Positions 1-7,700 of a DNA stretch of 10,086 bases are shown here, one piece after another. Each line of letters opens with the position of its first letter. Position 1 is the stretch's first letter. The position numbers were made by a program, and so were the translations under genes. This DNA is from Chloroflexota bacterium (GTDB taxonomy: Bacteria > Chloroflexota > Limnocylindria > Limnocylindrales > CSP1-4), in the NCBI GenBank assembly GCA_017860675.1, contig JAGDMV010000060.1, forward strand, positions 1 through 10,086, written 5' to 3'. The notes under the pieces are model-generated. The model did no database searches. It saw nothing but the letters and a program-made list of their open reading frames with translations, and had not been told where the DNA came from.

Positions 1-976
1 CCAGCCGCTCGCGCGAGGTGGCCAGCATCGCCACGCCCGGCGCCTCGTCGACCACCTCGGCCACGAGCGGCGAACCCTCTACGAGGTGTTCGAAGTTGTC
101 GAGCACGAGGAGGGTCCGCCGCGGGTGCAGGAAGTCCAGCAGCTGCCGCCGGGCCTCGAAGCCGCTGTACTCCGAATCGATCTCGAGCTGGAGCGACCCG
201 GCCATCGCCGCCGGCAGGAGATCGGGCGAGGCGACCGCCGCGAGCGGGATGAAGTGCACGCCGTGCTCGTAGCGGTCGAGCCGGCGCGAGGCGGCCTCGA
301 TCGCCAGACGCGTCTTGCCGCCGGCCCCACCCGGGCCGACGAGGGTGAGCAGCCGGCAGGCCGGATCGTCGAGCAGGCGGTCGATCGCGGCCAGCTCCTC
401 CGAACGGCCGACGAACGAGGTCCCCACCGAGGGCAGGTGGGAGCCCCCGGACTCGAGCGTCCGCAGTGGCGGGAACTCGGCCGGCAGCCCGTCGATCTCG
501 AGCTGGAAGATCCGCTCGGGTGTGCTGAGATCCCTGAGGCGATGCGGCCCCAGGTCGCGCGCCCGCGCGTCCACGAGCCCCCTGGTCGCCCCCGACAGGA
601 GGACCTGGCCGCCGTGGCCGGCGGCGGCGATCCGGGCCGCGCGGTGGACGTCCACGCCGACGTAGCCGTCCGGGGTGGCCTGGGGCTCGCCGGTGTGGAT
701 CCCCATGCGGACCCGGGCAGGGCCGCCGGCCAGGGCCCGCTGGGCGTCGACCGCCGCCCGGACCGCGTCGGATGCCCGGGCGAAGGCGAAGAAGAAGGCA
801 TCGCCCTGGGTGTCGACCTCAACGCCGCCGTGGGCGTCGACGGCCCCGCGGATCAGCCGGCGGTGCCCGGCCAGAACGTCGGCGTAGGCGGGGCCGAGCT
901 CGCGCAGCAGCCTCGTCGAGCCCTCGATGTCGGTGAACAGGAGGGTCACCTCGCCGGCCGGCAGCTGGCTGCTCAT
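1..976 (-). CDS. Adenylate/guanylate cyclase-like domain fused to AAA/NB-ARC-type ATPase (3' end cut by window edge)
   Basis: Signalling protein; 325 N-terminal codons are present and the rest lies beyond base 1. Residues about 8-160 form a class III nucleotide cyclase-type domain: TLLFTDIEGSTRL (8-23) with metal-ligand Asp16, DTQGDAFFF (55-63) with the second metal Asp59, then MGIHTGEP (91-98) and HRAARIAAAGHGGQVLLS (111-128). Residues about 186-325 form a P-loop ATPase: VGRSEEL (189-195), Walker A-like GPGGAGGKT (214-222) and Walker B LLVLDNFEHL (289-298), as in STAND/LuxR-type regulators. Such proteins usually continue into a TPR-like or helical C-terminus, not seen here. The ATG at 976 is favoured because an in-frame TGA (minus strand, 980-982) lies two codons upstream; no good Shine-Dalgarno is visible. 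Oddities: the usual adenine-recognising Lys is Asp55, the transition-state Asn is His111 (Arg115 is kept), and the P-loop has one extra Gly. Cyclase activity is therefore doubtful; ATP-dependent signalling is more likely. Confidence 0.88.
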   Translation of the reverse strand, partial: MSSQLPAGEVTLLFTDIEGSTRLLRELGPAYADVLAGHRRLIRGAVDAHGGVEVDTQGDAFFFAFARASDAVRAAVDAQRALAGGPARVRMGIHTGEPQATPDGYVGVDVHRAARIAAAGHGGQVLLSGATRGLVDARARDLGPHRLRDLSTPERIFQLEIDGLPAEFPPLRTLESGGSHLPSVGTSFVGRSEELAAIDRLLDDPACRLLTLVGPGGAGGKTRLAIEAASRRLDRYEHGVHFIPLAAVASPDLLPAAMAGSLQLEIDSEYSGFEARRQLLDFLHPRRTLLVLDNFEHLVEGSPLVAEVVDEAPGVAMLATSRERL

Positions 977-1199
977 GGCTCAGCGCGATCATCGACCTGC
1001 TCTCGGGCTCTGTCCAGCACCGAATGCGCTCCGGCGGCCGCGCCAACCCCGCTCATCGCGTCGGGCGCAACACCTGGGCTTGCCGCACGTCATACCTGTG
1101 ACGGGAGGCTCTGACACGCGGCCCATGCTTCGGCCGCCGGGACCGCGCCGAGCCACTGGCGAAACCGACCCGCGACGCTCCCACGACAACGGTGGTGCG
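977..1199. other. Divergent intergenic region, cyclase/ATPase and TPR lipoprotein
   Basis: Holds the 5' regions of two divergent genes. I see no convincing -35/-10 pair, dyad or RNA gene on either strand. The plus strand stays open in the TPR frame, but the predicted residues lack any domain or hydrophobic character, so I treat it as noncoding. Confidence 0.5.
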
Positions 1200-2720
1200 A
1201 TGGCTGCGGAGCACGGAGCCGGCCGGCTTCTCCTTCTTGTCGCGATCACGATCCTGCTGACCGGCTGTGTCGCCAGCCGTCAGGCGGTGCCCGTGTCGAC
1301 GCTGTCGTCGACCGGGCCTGCGGACTCGCCGCCCGCCGGCTCGGCCCCGCCGACGGTTCAAGGATCGGCCGCCACGCCGCTCCCCACAGGACCGAGCGCG
1401 GCCGCGTTCGTCCGGGCGGGCGATGGACTAGCAGAGGTGGGGCGCTGGAACGAGGCGGCGGCAGCCTATACGAAGGCGATCGAGCTCGACCCGGGCGACG
1501 CCTCGTCGTACTACGCACGCGGTCGTGCTCGCTTCGAGCAGGGCAGGCTCGACCTCGCCCTCGCCGACTGTGCCCGGGCGATCCAGCTCGACCCGGGCGA
1601 CGCCTCGATGTACCTGGGGCGTGGCAACGTCTACTACGAGTTGGGCACATACGACCTGGCCCTCGCCGACTACTCTCGCGCGATCGAGCTCGACCCGGCG
1701 AACGCCACAGCTCACTTCAACCGCGGCACCGCCCACCAGCGGCTGGGCAGCGACGACCTGGCCCTCGCCGACTACTCTCGCGCGATCGAGCTCGACCCGG
1801 CGAACGCGGCGGCCTTCCACAACCGTGCCAGCGTCTACCACGGGCTCGGCAAAGCCGCCCTGGCGCTCGCCGACTACACCCGCGCGATCGAGCTCGATCC
1901 GGCGAACGCCGCAGCGCTCGGCAACCGCGCCAGCGTCTACCAGGACCTCGGGAAGTACGAGCTCGCCCTCGTTGACTACACTCGGGCGATCGAGCTCGGC
2001 CCGATGGATGCCAGGGCATACGCGGCCCGCGGCAACCTCTACTTCCAGTTGGGCAGGTACGAACAGGCAGCCGACGACCAGACGCGGGCGATCGATCTCG
2101 ACCAAGACGACCCGGACGAGTACATCAACCGCGGCCACGCCTATGTCCAGCTGGGTCGGCTCGAGCTCGCCACCGCCGACTTCTCCACGGCCATCGGGCT
2201 CGACCCGTCGAACGCCGATGTCTTCTACTACCGCGGGTCGACCTTCGATCAGCTGGGTCGGCTCGAGCTCGCCATCAGCGATCTCACCAGGGCCGTCGAG
2301 CTCGACCCGACGCACGCCAGGGCGTTCGGCAGCCGCGGCTCCGCCTACGCTCGGCTGAACCGGCTTGAGCTCGCCATCGCCGACTACACGGCAATGATCG
2401 AGCTGGTGCCGGCAGACGCCGACGCCCTCTCCCAGCGCGGCCTCCTCTACGTTCGCCTGGGTGAGCTCGACCTGGCCATGGCCGACTACACGAGGGTGAC
2501 CCAGATCCTGCCCACGGACCCGTGGGCATGGGCGCTCCGTGGCGCCCTGAGGGCAAGGTGCGGCGACACCGCCGGTGGAGCCGAGGACTTCGATCGAGCC
2601 CTCTCGCAGGCGAGGGATCCAGACGCGATCCGCTCAATCGTGGAGCTCAGGTGCTCCGTCGGCCTCGGCTGCGATGGTGGTCCTGACGAGGATCTGCCAC
2701 TGGAACCCAGCGAGACCTGA
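1200..2720 (+). CDS. TPR-repeat lipoprotein (12 tandem TPRs)
   Basis: Predicted 506-residue lipoprotein, probably a protein-protein interaction scaffold on the outer face of the cytoplasmic membrane. Residues 1-23 are a lipoprotein signal: charged start, hydrophobic LLLLVAITILL and lipobox LTGC with Cys23. Residues 24-66 are a Pro/Ser/Ala/Gly-rich tether. Residues 67 to about 475 hold twelve tandem 34-residue TPRs with the consensus A.A..NRG..Y..LG...LALADYTRAIELDP.N. The last repeat is degenerate (GDTAGGAEDFDRALSQARDPD). The C-terminal tail (about 476-506) is acidic and has two Cys. The frame is open back to an ATG at 927, but that start would put 91 low-hydrophobicity residues before the signal peptide and overlap the divergent cyclase gene. 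The ATG at 1200, which puts the signal peptide at the N-terminus, is preferred, although its Shine-Dalgarno (GGTGG) is weak. The specific partner or function is not recognisable. Confidence 0.85.
   Translation: MAAEHGAGRLLLLVAITILLTGCVASRQAVPVSTLSSTGPADSPPAGSAPPTVQGSAATPLPTGPSAAAFVRAGDGLAEVGRWNEAAAAYTKAIELDPGDASSYYARGRARFEQGRLDLALADCARAIQLDPGDASMYLGRGNVYYELGTYDLALADYSRAIELDPANATAHFNRGTAHQRLGSDDLALADYSRAIELDPANAAAFHNRASVYHGLGKAALALADYTRAIELDPANAAALGNRASVYQDLGKYELALVDYTRAIELGPMDARAYAARGNLYFQLGRYEQAADDQTRAIDLDQDDPDEYINRGHAYVQLGRLELATADFSTAIGLDPSNADVFYYRGSTFDQLGRLELAISDLTRAVELDPTHARAFGSRGSAYARLNRLELAIADYTAMIELVPADADALSQRGLLYVRLGELDLAMADYTRVTQILPTDPWAWALRGALRARCGDTAGGAEDFDRALSQARDPDAIRSIVELRCSVGLGCDGGPDEDLPLEPSET
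1398..2624 (+). repeat. Twelve-unit 102-bp tandem repeat encoding TPRs
   Basis: In-frame 102-bp periodicity (34 codons) inside the TPR lipoprotein gene. Most units end in a variant of CGGGCGATCGAGCTCGACCC. Units 3 and 4 share a perfect 55-bp identity (1651-1705 and 1753-1807, offset exactly 102), while the other units are more diverged. This suggests recent duplication or conversion between these two units. Confidence 0.9.
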
Positions 2721-2759
2721 GGGGGCAGCCGGGCTCCAGGCCGCGTATCCCGTGCCCCC
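2721..2759. terminator. Possible hairpin between convergent genes
   Basis: The 45-base gap between the convergent TPR and reductase stop codons contains an inverted repeat: GGGGGCA (2721-2727) pairs with TGCCCCC (2753-2759). The stem continues after a 2-nt bulge as CGGG (2730-2733) with CCCG (2749-2752). There is no U-tract on either strand. Position fits a bidirectional terminator, but the evidence is only the dyad and the convergent layout. Confidence 0.35.
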
Positions 2760-2765
2760 CTCGGC

Positions 2766-3809
2766 TCAGATGCGCTGGTCCGTGCTCGGCCTGTCCCAGA
2801 GGTTGACGCCGCCCTCCACCGCGTAGCGGTCGATCTCGGCCAGCTCCTCGGCCGAGAAGTCGAGGTGAGCCAGCGCGGCGACGTTCTCCCGGATCTGCTC
2901 GGGCGAGCTCGCCCCGATGAGCGTGCTCGTCACCCGCGGGTCACGCAGCACCCAGGCGCAGGCCATCTGGGCGAGCGACTGGCCGCGCCGGGTGGCGATC
3001 TCGTTCAGGGCACGGACGCGGGCCAGGTTCTCCTCCGACAGAGCCTCGCGCGGGAAGGAATCGCCGCCGGGCCGGTTGATCCGCGCGTCGGCCGGGATCC
3101 CCCGAAGGTACTTGTCGCTGAGCAGGCCCTGGGCGAGCGCGGTGAAGGCGATCATGCCCGCCCCGATCTCGCCGAGCGCGTCGAGCAGGTCCGGCTCCAC
3201 CCAGCGGTTGAACAGGTTGTAGGCCGGCTGGTGGATGAGCAGGGGGACACCCTCGGCCCGCAGGATGGCGGCCGCCTCGCGGGTCTTCGTCGCCGAGTAC
3301 GAGGAGATGCCCACGTACAGGGCCTTGCCGGCGCGGACGGCGGAGGCCAGCGCCCCCATCGTCTCCTCGAGCGGCGTGTCGAGGTCGAAGCGGTGTGAGT
3401 AGAAGATGTCGAAGTAGTCGACGCCGACCCGGCAGAGACTCTGGTCCAGGCTGGCGAGGACGTACTTGCGGGAGCCGCCACCCTGGCCGTACGGGCCGGG
3501 CCACATGTCCCAGCCGGCCTTGCTGCTGATCAGCAGCTCGTCGCGGTGCGCGGCCAGGTCCTCGCGCAGGATCCGGCCAAAGTTGATCTCGGCCGTTCCG
3601 TAGGGCGGGCCGTAGTTGTTGGCCAGGTCGAAGTGGGTGATGCCCAGGTCGAAGGCCGTCCAGATCATCGCCCGCTGCCGCTCCAGCGGAGTCGTGTCGC
3701 CGAAGTTGTGCCACAGCCCCAGCGACATCGCCGGCAGCCGCAGGCCGCTGCGGCCGCAGGGCCGGTAGGGCATGGCGTCATAGCGGGCGGATGCAGCGAC
3801 GTAGCGCAT
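2766..3809 (-). CDS. gpr: Aldo/keto reductase, L-glyceraldehyde-3-phosphate reductase (YghZ/Gpr) family
   Basis: Cytoplasmic NADPH-dependent reductase of 347 residues, about the length of E. coli YghZ/Gpr, which reduces L-glyceraldehyde 3-phosphate and detoxifies methylglyoxal. The resemblance runs end to end from memory of that family: CGRSGLRLPAMSLGLWHNFG (18-37), THFDLANNYGPP (58-69), DMWPGPYG (101-108), SRKYVLASLDQSL (113-125) and FYSHR (136-140). The AKR catalytic tetrad is complete: Asp61, Tyr66, Lys97, His139. The C-terminal cofactor-phosphate motif is LIGASSPEQIRENV (297-310). The start at 3809 is supported by the family N-terminus (ERY/ARY about 10 residues in) and by GAGGG (minus strand, 3817-3821) seven bases upstream. 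The gene lies 92 bases downstream of the TetR gene in the same direction, so co-transcription is possible. Family membership is firm; the physiological substrate here is inferred. Confidence 0.93.
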   Translation of the reverse strand: MRYVAASARYDAMPYRPCGRSGLRLPAMSLGLWHNFGDTTPLERQRAMIWTAFDLGITHFDLANNYGPPYGTAEINFGRILREDLAAHRDELLISSKAGWDMWPGPYGQGGGSRKYVLASLDQSLCRVGVDYFDIFYSHRFDLDTPLEETMGALASAVRAGKALYVGISSYSATKTREAAAILRAEGVPLLIHQPAYNLFNRWVEPDLLDALGEIGAGMIAFTALAQGLLSDKYLRGIPADARINRPGGDSFPREALSEENLARVRALNEIATRRGQSLAQMACAWVLRDPRVTSTLIGASSPEQIRENVAALAHLDFSAEELAEIDRYAVEGGVNLWDRPSTDQRI

Positions 3810-3901
3810 GGTCGATCCCTCAAAGGCTCGGCGGTACCCGGGGCGATCGAGCCTCCCGGGGCTGTCCGCGCCGATCCTACCCCGGCCGGTGGGCAGGGCG
3901 A
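3810..3901 (-). other. TetR-reductase intergenic gap
   Basis: A 92-base spacer between two genes read in the same direction. It carries the reductase ribosome-binding site (GAGGG, 3817-3821) and a TAGGAT hexamer on the minus strand (3874-3879) that resembles a -10 box, without a convincing -35. The reductase may therefore be read from the TetR promoter, its own weak promoter, or both. CCCGGGG occurs twice, but I see no terminator with a U-tract. Confidence 0.3.
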
Positions 3902-4618
3902 TCAGCCTGTGGAGCCGGCGCGGCCCTGCGGCCGTGACAGGGCCAGGATCACCTGCGGCAGGACTGCCACCGCCAGCGCGTCGGGGTCGGCATCCCCGCC
4001 GGCCAGCAGGGCCCGGCGGGAGCTCCGCTCGACGATCGCCACGACCACGTCGGTCGCGTCCAGCCGGTCGACGGCGAGCTCCCGCCCCAGCTGCCGCAGG
4101 CCGCGCTCGAGGAAGTCGGCGATCCGGTCCCGGAAACGGGCGTCGGCCGCCAGGAAGGCCCTGGACGAGCCGTGGTCGCGCACCGCGTTGATCTCCAGCT
4201 CGTCGTGGACCAGCGAGAAGAGCCGGTCGGCCGGAATCGAACCGTGGAGCTGGTCGGCGACCCGGGCCAGGGCCCCCACCGGGTCGGCGCTAAGCGATGG
4301 CGTGGACCCGTCCAAGAGCGGGGCGAGGCCGGCGTCGACGTACTCCAGCAGTCGCTCCCGCTCGCGGGCGATCACCGCCTGGAGGACGTCCTCCTTGTCG
4401 GCGAAGTTCGAGTAGAACGCCCCGCGGGTGAAACCGGCCCGCTCGCAGATCTCCTCGACGGTACCGCCGATGACGCCGCGCTCGGCGAAGACCTCGCGGG
4501 CCGCGTCGAGGACGCGCTGGCGGGTGGCCTCGCGGCGCGCCGAGCGGGTCTGGCGGCTCGCCGGGTCATCGGCCGACAGATCGCGGGGAGCGAGTGCCCC
4601 CTGCTCCTGCTCGAGCAT
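3902..4618 (-). CDS. TetR/AcrR-family transcriptional repressor
   Basis: DNA-binding regulator of 238 residues. After a polar extension of about 25 residues, the TetR N-terminal domain runs from about 28 to 85: TRQRVLDAAREVFAERGV (32-49), then the helix-turn-helix TVEEICERAGFTRGAFYSNF (53-72) and ADKEDVLQAVI (73-83). The rest (about 90-230) is the variable helical ligand-binding and dimerisation domain, with no recognisable ligand signature. The frame is open to 4801, but that would read through the putative operator. The ATG at 4618 is chosen because GGGAGG (minus strand, 4623-4628) precedes it by four bases. It is divergent from the MMPL-YhgE gene across a 157-base gap holding a large dyad, the classic arrangement for a repressor of an exporter. 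Autoregulation and control of the exporter are inferred. Confidence 0.92.
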   Translation of the reverse strand: MLEQEQGALAPRDLSADDPASRQTRSARREATRQRVLDAAREVFAERGVIGGTVEEICERAGFTRGAFYSNFADKEDVLQAVIARERERLLEYVDAGLAPLLDGSTPSLSADPVGALARVADQLHGSIPADRLFSLVHDELEINAVRDHGSSRAFLAADARFRDRIADFLERGLRQLGRELAVDRLDATDVVVAIVERSSRRALLAGGDADPDALAVAVLPQVILALSRPQGRAGSTG

Positions 4619-4678
4619 CGCGCCTCCCTGCCTCGCCCGCGCCTGCTGCGACCGCGCCGGCCTTCCCTGATACGGACC

Positions 4679-4708
4679 CGTACTCGATACATTATCGTAT
4701 CCAGTACG
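4679..4708. promoter_or_regulatory. Near-perfect 30-bp dyad, likely TetR operator
   Basis: Left arm CGTACTCGATAC (4679-4690) and right arm GTATCCAGTACG (4697-4708) are inverted repeats matching at 11 of 12 positions around a 6-bp centre, ATTATC (4691-4696). A further related half-site, GTATCGGTACGG, follows at 4714-4725. The centre read on the minus strand is GATAAT, a good -10-like hexamer for the TetR gene, so repressor binding would cover its promoter. This AT-richer patch stands out in GC-rich surroundings. It lies between divergent TetR and transporter genes, as expected for a shared operator. Binding itself is inferred. Confidence 0.75.
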
Positions 4709-4775
4709 AGGTCGTATCGGTACGGGGAACCCGACCGGCCTGCCCACACCCGACGAGCAGCAGCAGGGTACCGAC

Positions 4776-7700
4776 GTGTTCGAGCGTTTGGGGTCTCTCA
4801 CCTACCGGTTCCGGTTCCTGATCGTGGCGGCGTGGGTCGTCGCCGCCGTCTGGGCCGTCCTCTTCGCGCCGTCGCTGGCGTCCGAGGGGATGACCGACCA
4901 GACGGCCTTCCTGCCTGACTACACCGAATCGATGAAGGCGCACGACGCGCTCGAGGCCGAGTTCCCCGGCTCGACCTCGGCCAGCTCGGCGACGCTCACC
5001 TTCGTGCGCGAGACGGGCCTCACCGACGCCGACCACGCCTACGTCGAGGACGTGGCCGCCTGGATCACCAGCGACAGGGCCCCCCAGGGCCTGCGCGAGG
5101 CGGTCACGACGGTCGACACCGCGGTCTCCCGGCCAGAGCTCGATTCGATGCTCCGGAGCGGCGACGGCAAGCTCGAGATGATCACCGTCAACCTCAACAC
5201 GGTCCTCGCCGGCGGCGCCGGGGACGTGGTCATCAACTCGCTGCGGGGGCATCTCGCGTCGACCGCGCCGGCGGGGATGACGGCCAACGTGACCGGGGCG
5301 GCCGGCATCGGCTCGGACTACCTGGCGGCCATCGAGGCGGGGACCGAGTCCACCACGGTCGTGACGGTCATCCTCGTCGTGGTCATCCTCCTCCTCATCT
5401 ACCGGGCGCCGCTGGCCGCGCTGGTCCCGCTGGTGACGATCGGGGCCGCCTTCGTCGTCGCCCGGGGCACGCTCGGTGTGCTCGCCCTCGCCGGCTGGAA
5501 GGTGTCGTCGCTGCTCGACACGTTCCTCGTCGTGCTGATCTTCGGGGTCGGCACGGACTACGCCATCTTCCTCATCTCGCGCTTCCGCGAGGAGGTTGCC
5601 AAGGGTGACTGGCACGACGCCTCGCGAGTCACCGTGCGACGGATCGGCGCCGTCATCAGCGCCAGCGCGGCGACGGTGATCGTCGGCCTTGGGGCGATGG
5701 CCTTCGGCGACTTCGGGATGATCCAGACCACCGGGCCGGCCCTGGCCGTCGGGATCTTCGTCACCCTGATCGCCGGCCTCACCCTCGCCCCGGCGCTCCT
5801 CGGCATCTTCGGTCACTACCTGTTCTGGCCGCTCCATACGCGGCCGGCTGACGACGGCGAGCCGGGCGGCTTCTTCGCCCGCCTGGCCGACGGTGTGGCC
5901 CGGCGGCCGGGCGTCGTCACAGTCGTGCTCCTGGTGGTCCTCATCATCCCGTGGGCCGCGATCCCATCGATGAAGACGAACTTCGACGTCCTCACCGAGC
6001 TGCCGGCCGATTCGGACGCGCGGGCCGGCTTCGACCAGGTCGCCACCCACCTCGGTCGGGGCAAGGTCTTCCAGTCGACGGGGATCGTGATGGGCGGGCC
6101 GGACACCGACCTCCTCCAGCCCGCCCGGCTGGCACAGCTCCTCGACACGGTCGATACGCTCGGCCGGACCGCGGGCGTCTCGAGCGTGACCAGCCTGCTG
6201 ACGCCCGAGGGCGACGGGGTCCTCCCCGACGGCTTCCGGCCCTCGTACCAGCTCGCCGAGACGGCCGACTCGATCTCGACGGACAGCGCCGGCGGGACGC
6301 CGTCCGACTCCAAGTCGCTCAGCGACTCCTCGGTCAGCGACGGCCTGGAGACCGCGACCACCTACATGACCCTGCTCGGCGATGCCTACCCGGACGTCGC
6401 CGCCGGCGCGCCGTACCGGGCGGTGATGGCGGGCCTGGCGAAGGCCCAGGACCAGGTCGACAGCGCCCGCGAGGCGGCGGTCCTCTCGACCCAGCTGCGC
6501 AGCCTGGCCGGGGCGATGACCTCCCCGGCCGCGGCCGCCGGGGGCGACTCGACCGAGTCGATCTTGACCATCGGCGACTACCTCGACGAGCTGGCAGCGG
6601 CATACCCCGAGGTCAAGGGGATGATCGCCTTTGCCGACGCGAAGGCGGCCGTCGCCTCACTGGAGAAGAAGACGTCGCTGGCGGCGGCGCTCGACCTGGC
6701 CGACGCGCTCGAGCGGCTGGCGGTCCACTTCGAGGATCGGCCGGACGCGACCTTCTTCCCCACCAGCCTGGCCGACACGGCCGAGGCGCAGCAGACGAGG
6801 CGCGAGGTCGAGGCCACCTTCAAGCAGCTCCCGGTCGACCTCGACGCGCTGGCCGCAGTGTTCGCCGCCCGGGCCGACGACATCTTCCTGCCGGTGGGGA
6901 TCGGCGGCGAGGACGGCGCCGACCTGCAGGAGGCCGTCGACGCCTTCGTCTCGAAGGACCGCGCGGCCATGCGCTTCTACGTGGCGACGACCGAGAACCC
7001 GTACTCGGAGACCGGCTTCGCCGCGGTGCGCCGCGCCCAGGACGTCCTGACCGGGGCCGCCCCCGGCTTCGGCGCCGGCGCCGAGGCGCACCTCGGCGGC
7101 ACGACCGCCCAGTTCGCCGACGTGAAGGCGGTTCTCGCCAGCGACATGGAGAAGGTCGCGATCATCACGGTGCTGGGCATCCTCCTCGTCCTCATGCTCC
7201 TGCTGCGAGCGATCATCGCCCCGCTCTACCTCGTCGGCACCGTCCTGCTCTCCTACGGCACCGCGCTCGGCCTGTCGTCTTGGCTGTTCGAGTCCGTCAT
7301 GGGCCACGGCGGGATCAGCTTCTACCTGCCGATCCTGCTCTTCGTCCTGCTCGTGTCGCTCGGCTCCGACTACAACATCTTCCTGATGAGCCGAGTCCGC
7401 GAGGAGAGCGAGGGGCGGCCGATCCGCGACGGGATCCGGATCGCCTCCGGGCGGACCGGGGCGGTCATCACCTCGGCCGGCCTCATCCTGGCCGGCACCT
7501 TCGGCTCGATGGCGACTGCGCCCCTCGTGATCCTGTTCCAGGTCGGCGTGGCTGTGGCGATCGGGGTCCTGATCGACACGTTCCTCGTCCGCTCGATCCT
7601 CGTCCCGGCGATCACGATGCTCTTCGGCGAGCGGGCCTGGTGGCCGTCGGGCCCGGCCGGAGCGTCGATCCGGCGCTGGTGGCCGGTCGTCGTCCCCGCC

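Noticed and set aside
86..1114. Plus-strand 342-codon open frame opposite the cyclase/ATPase
   Set aside because: The minus frame has clear cyclase and Walker motifs; this frame has none and is a codon-bias shadow.
927..1199. Upstream extension of the TPR gene to an ATG at 927
   Set aside because: It would bury the lipoprotein signal peptide 91 residues into the protein and overlap the divergent cyclase start.
1428..2315. Minus-strand 295-codon open frame opposite the TPRs
   Set aside because: Its repeats (RRVELDRA...) are only the reverse complement of the TPR repeat, so they carry no independent evidence.
4692..6050. Minus-strand 452-codon open frame
   Set aside because: Antisense to the N-terminal MMPL half; product is Asp/Arg/Gly-rich, with no hydrophobic core or known motif, and would run through the operator dyad.
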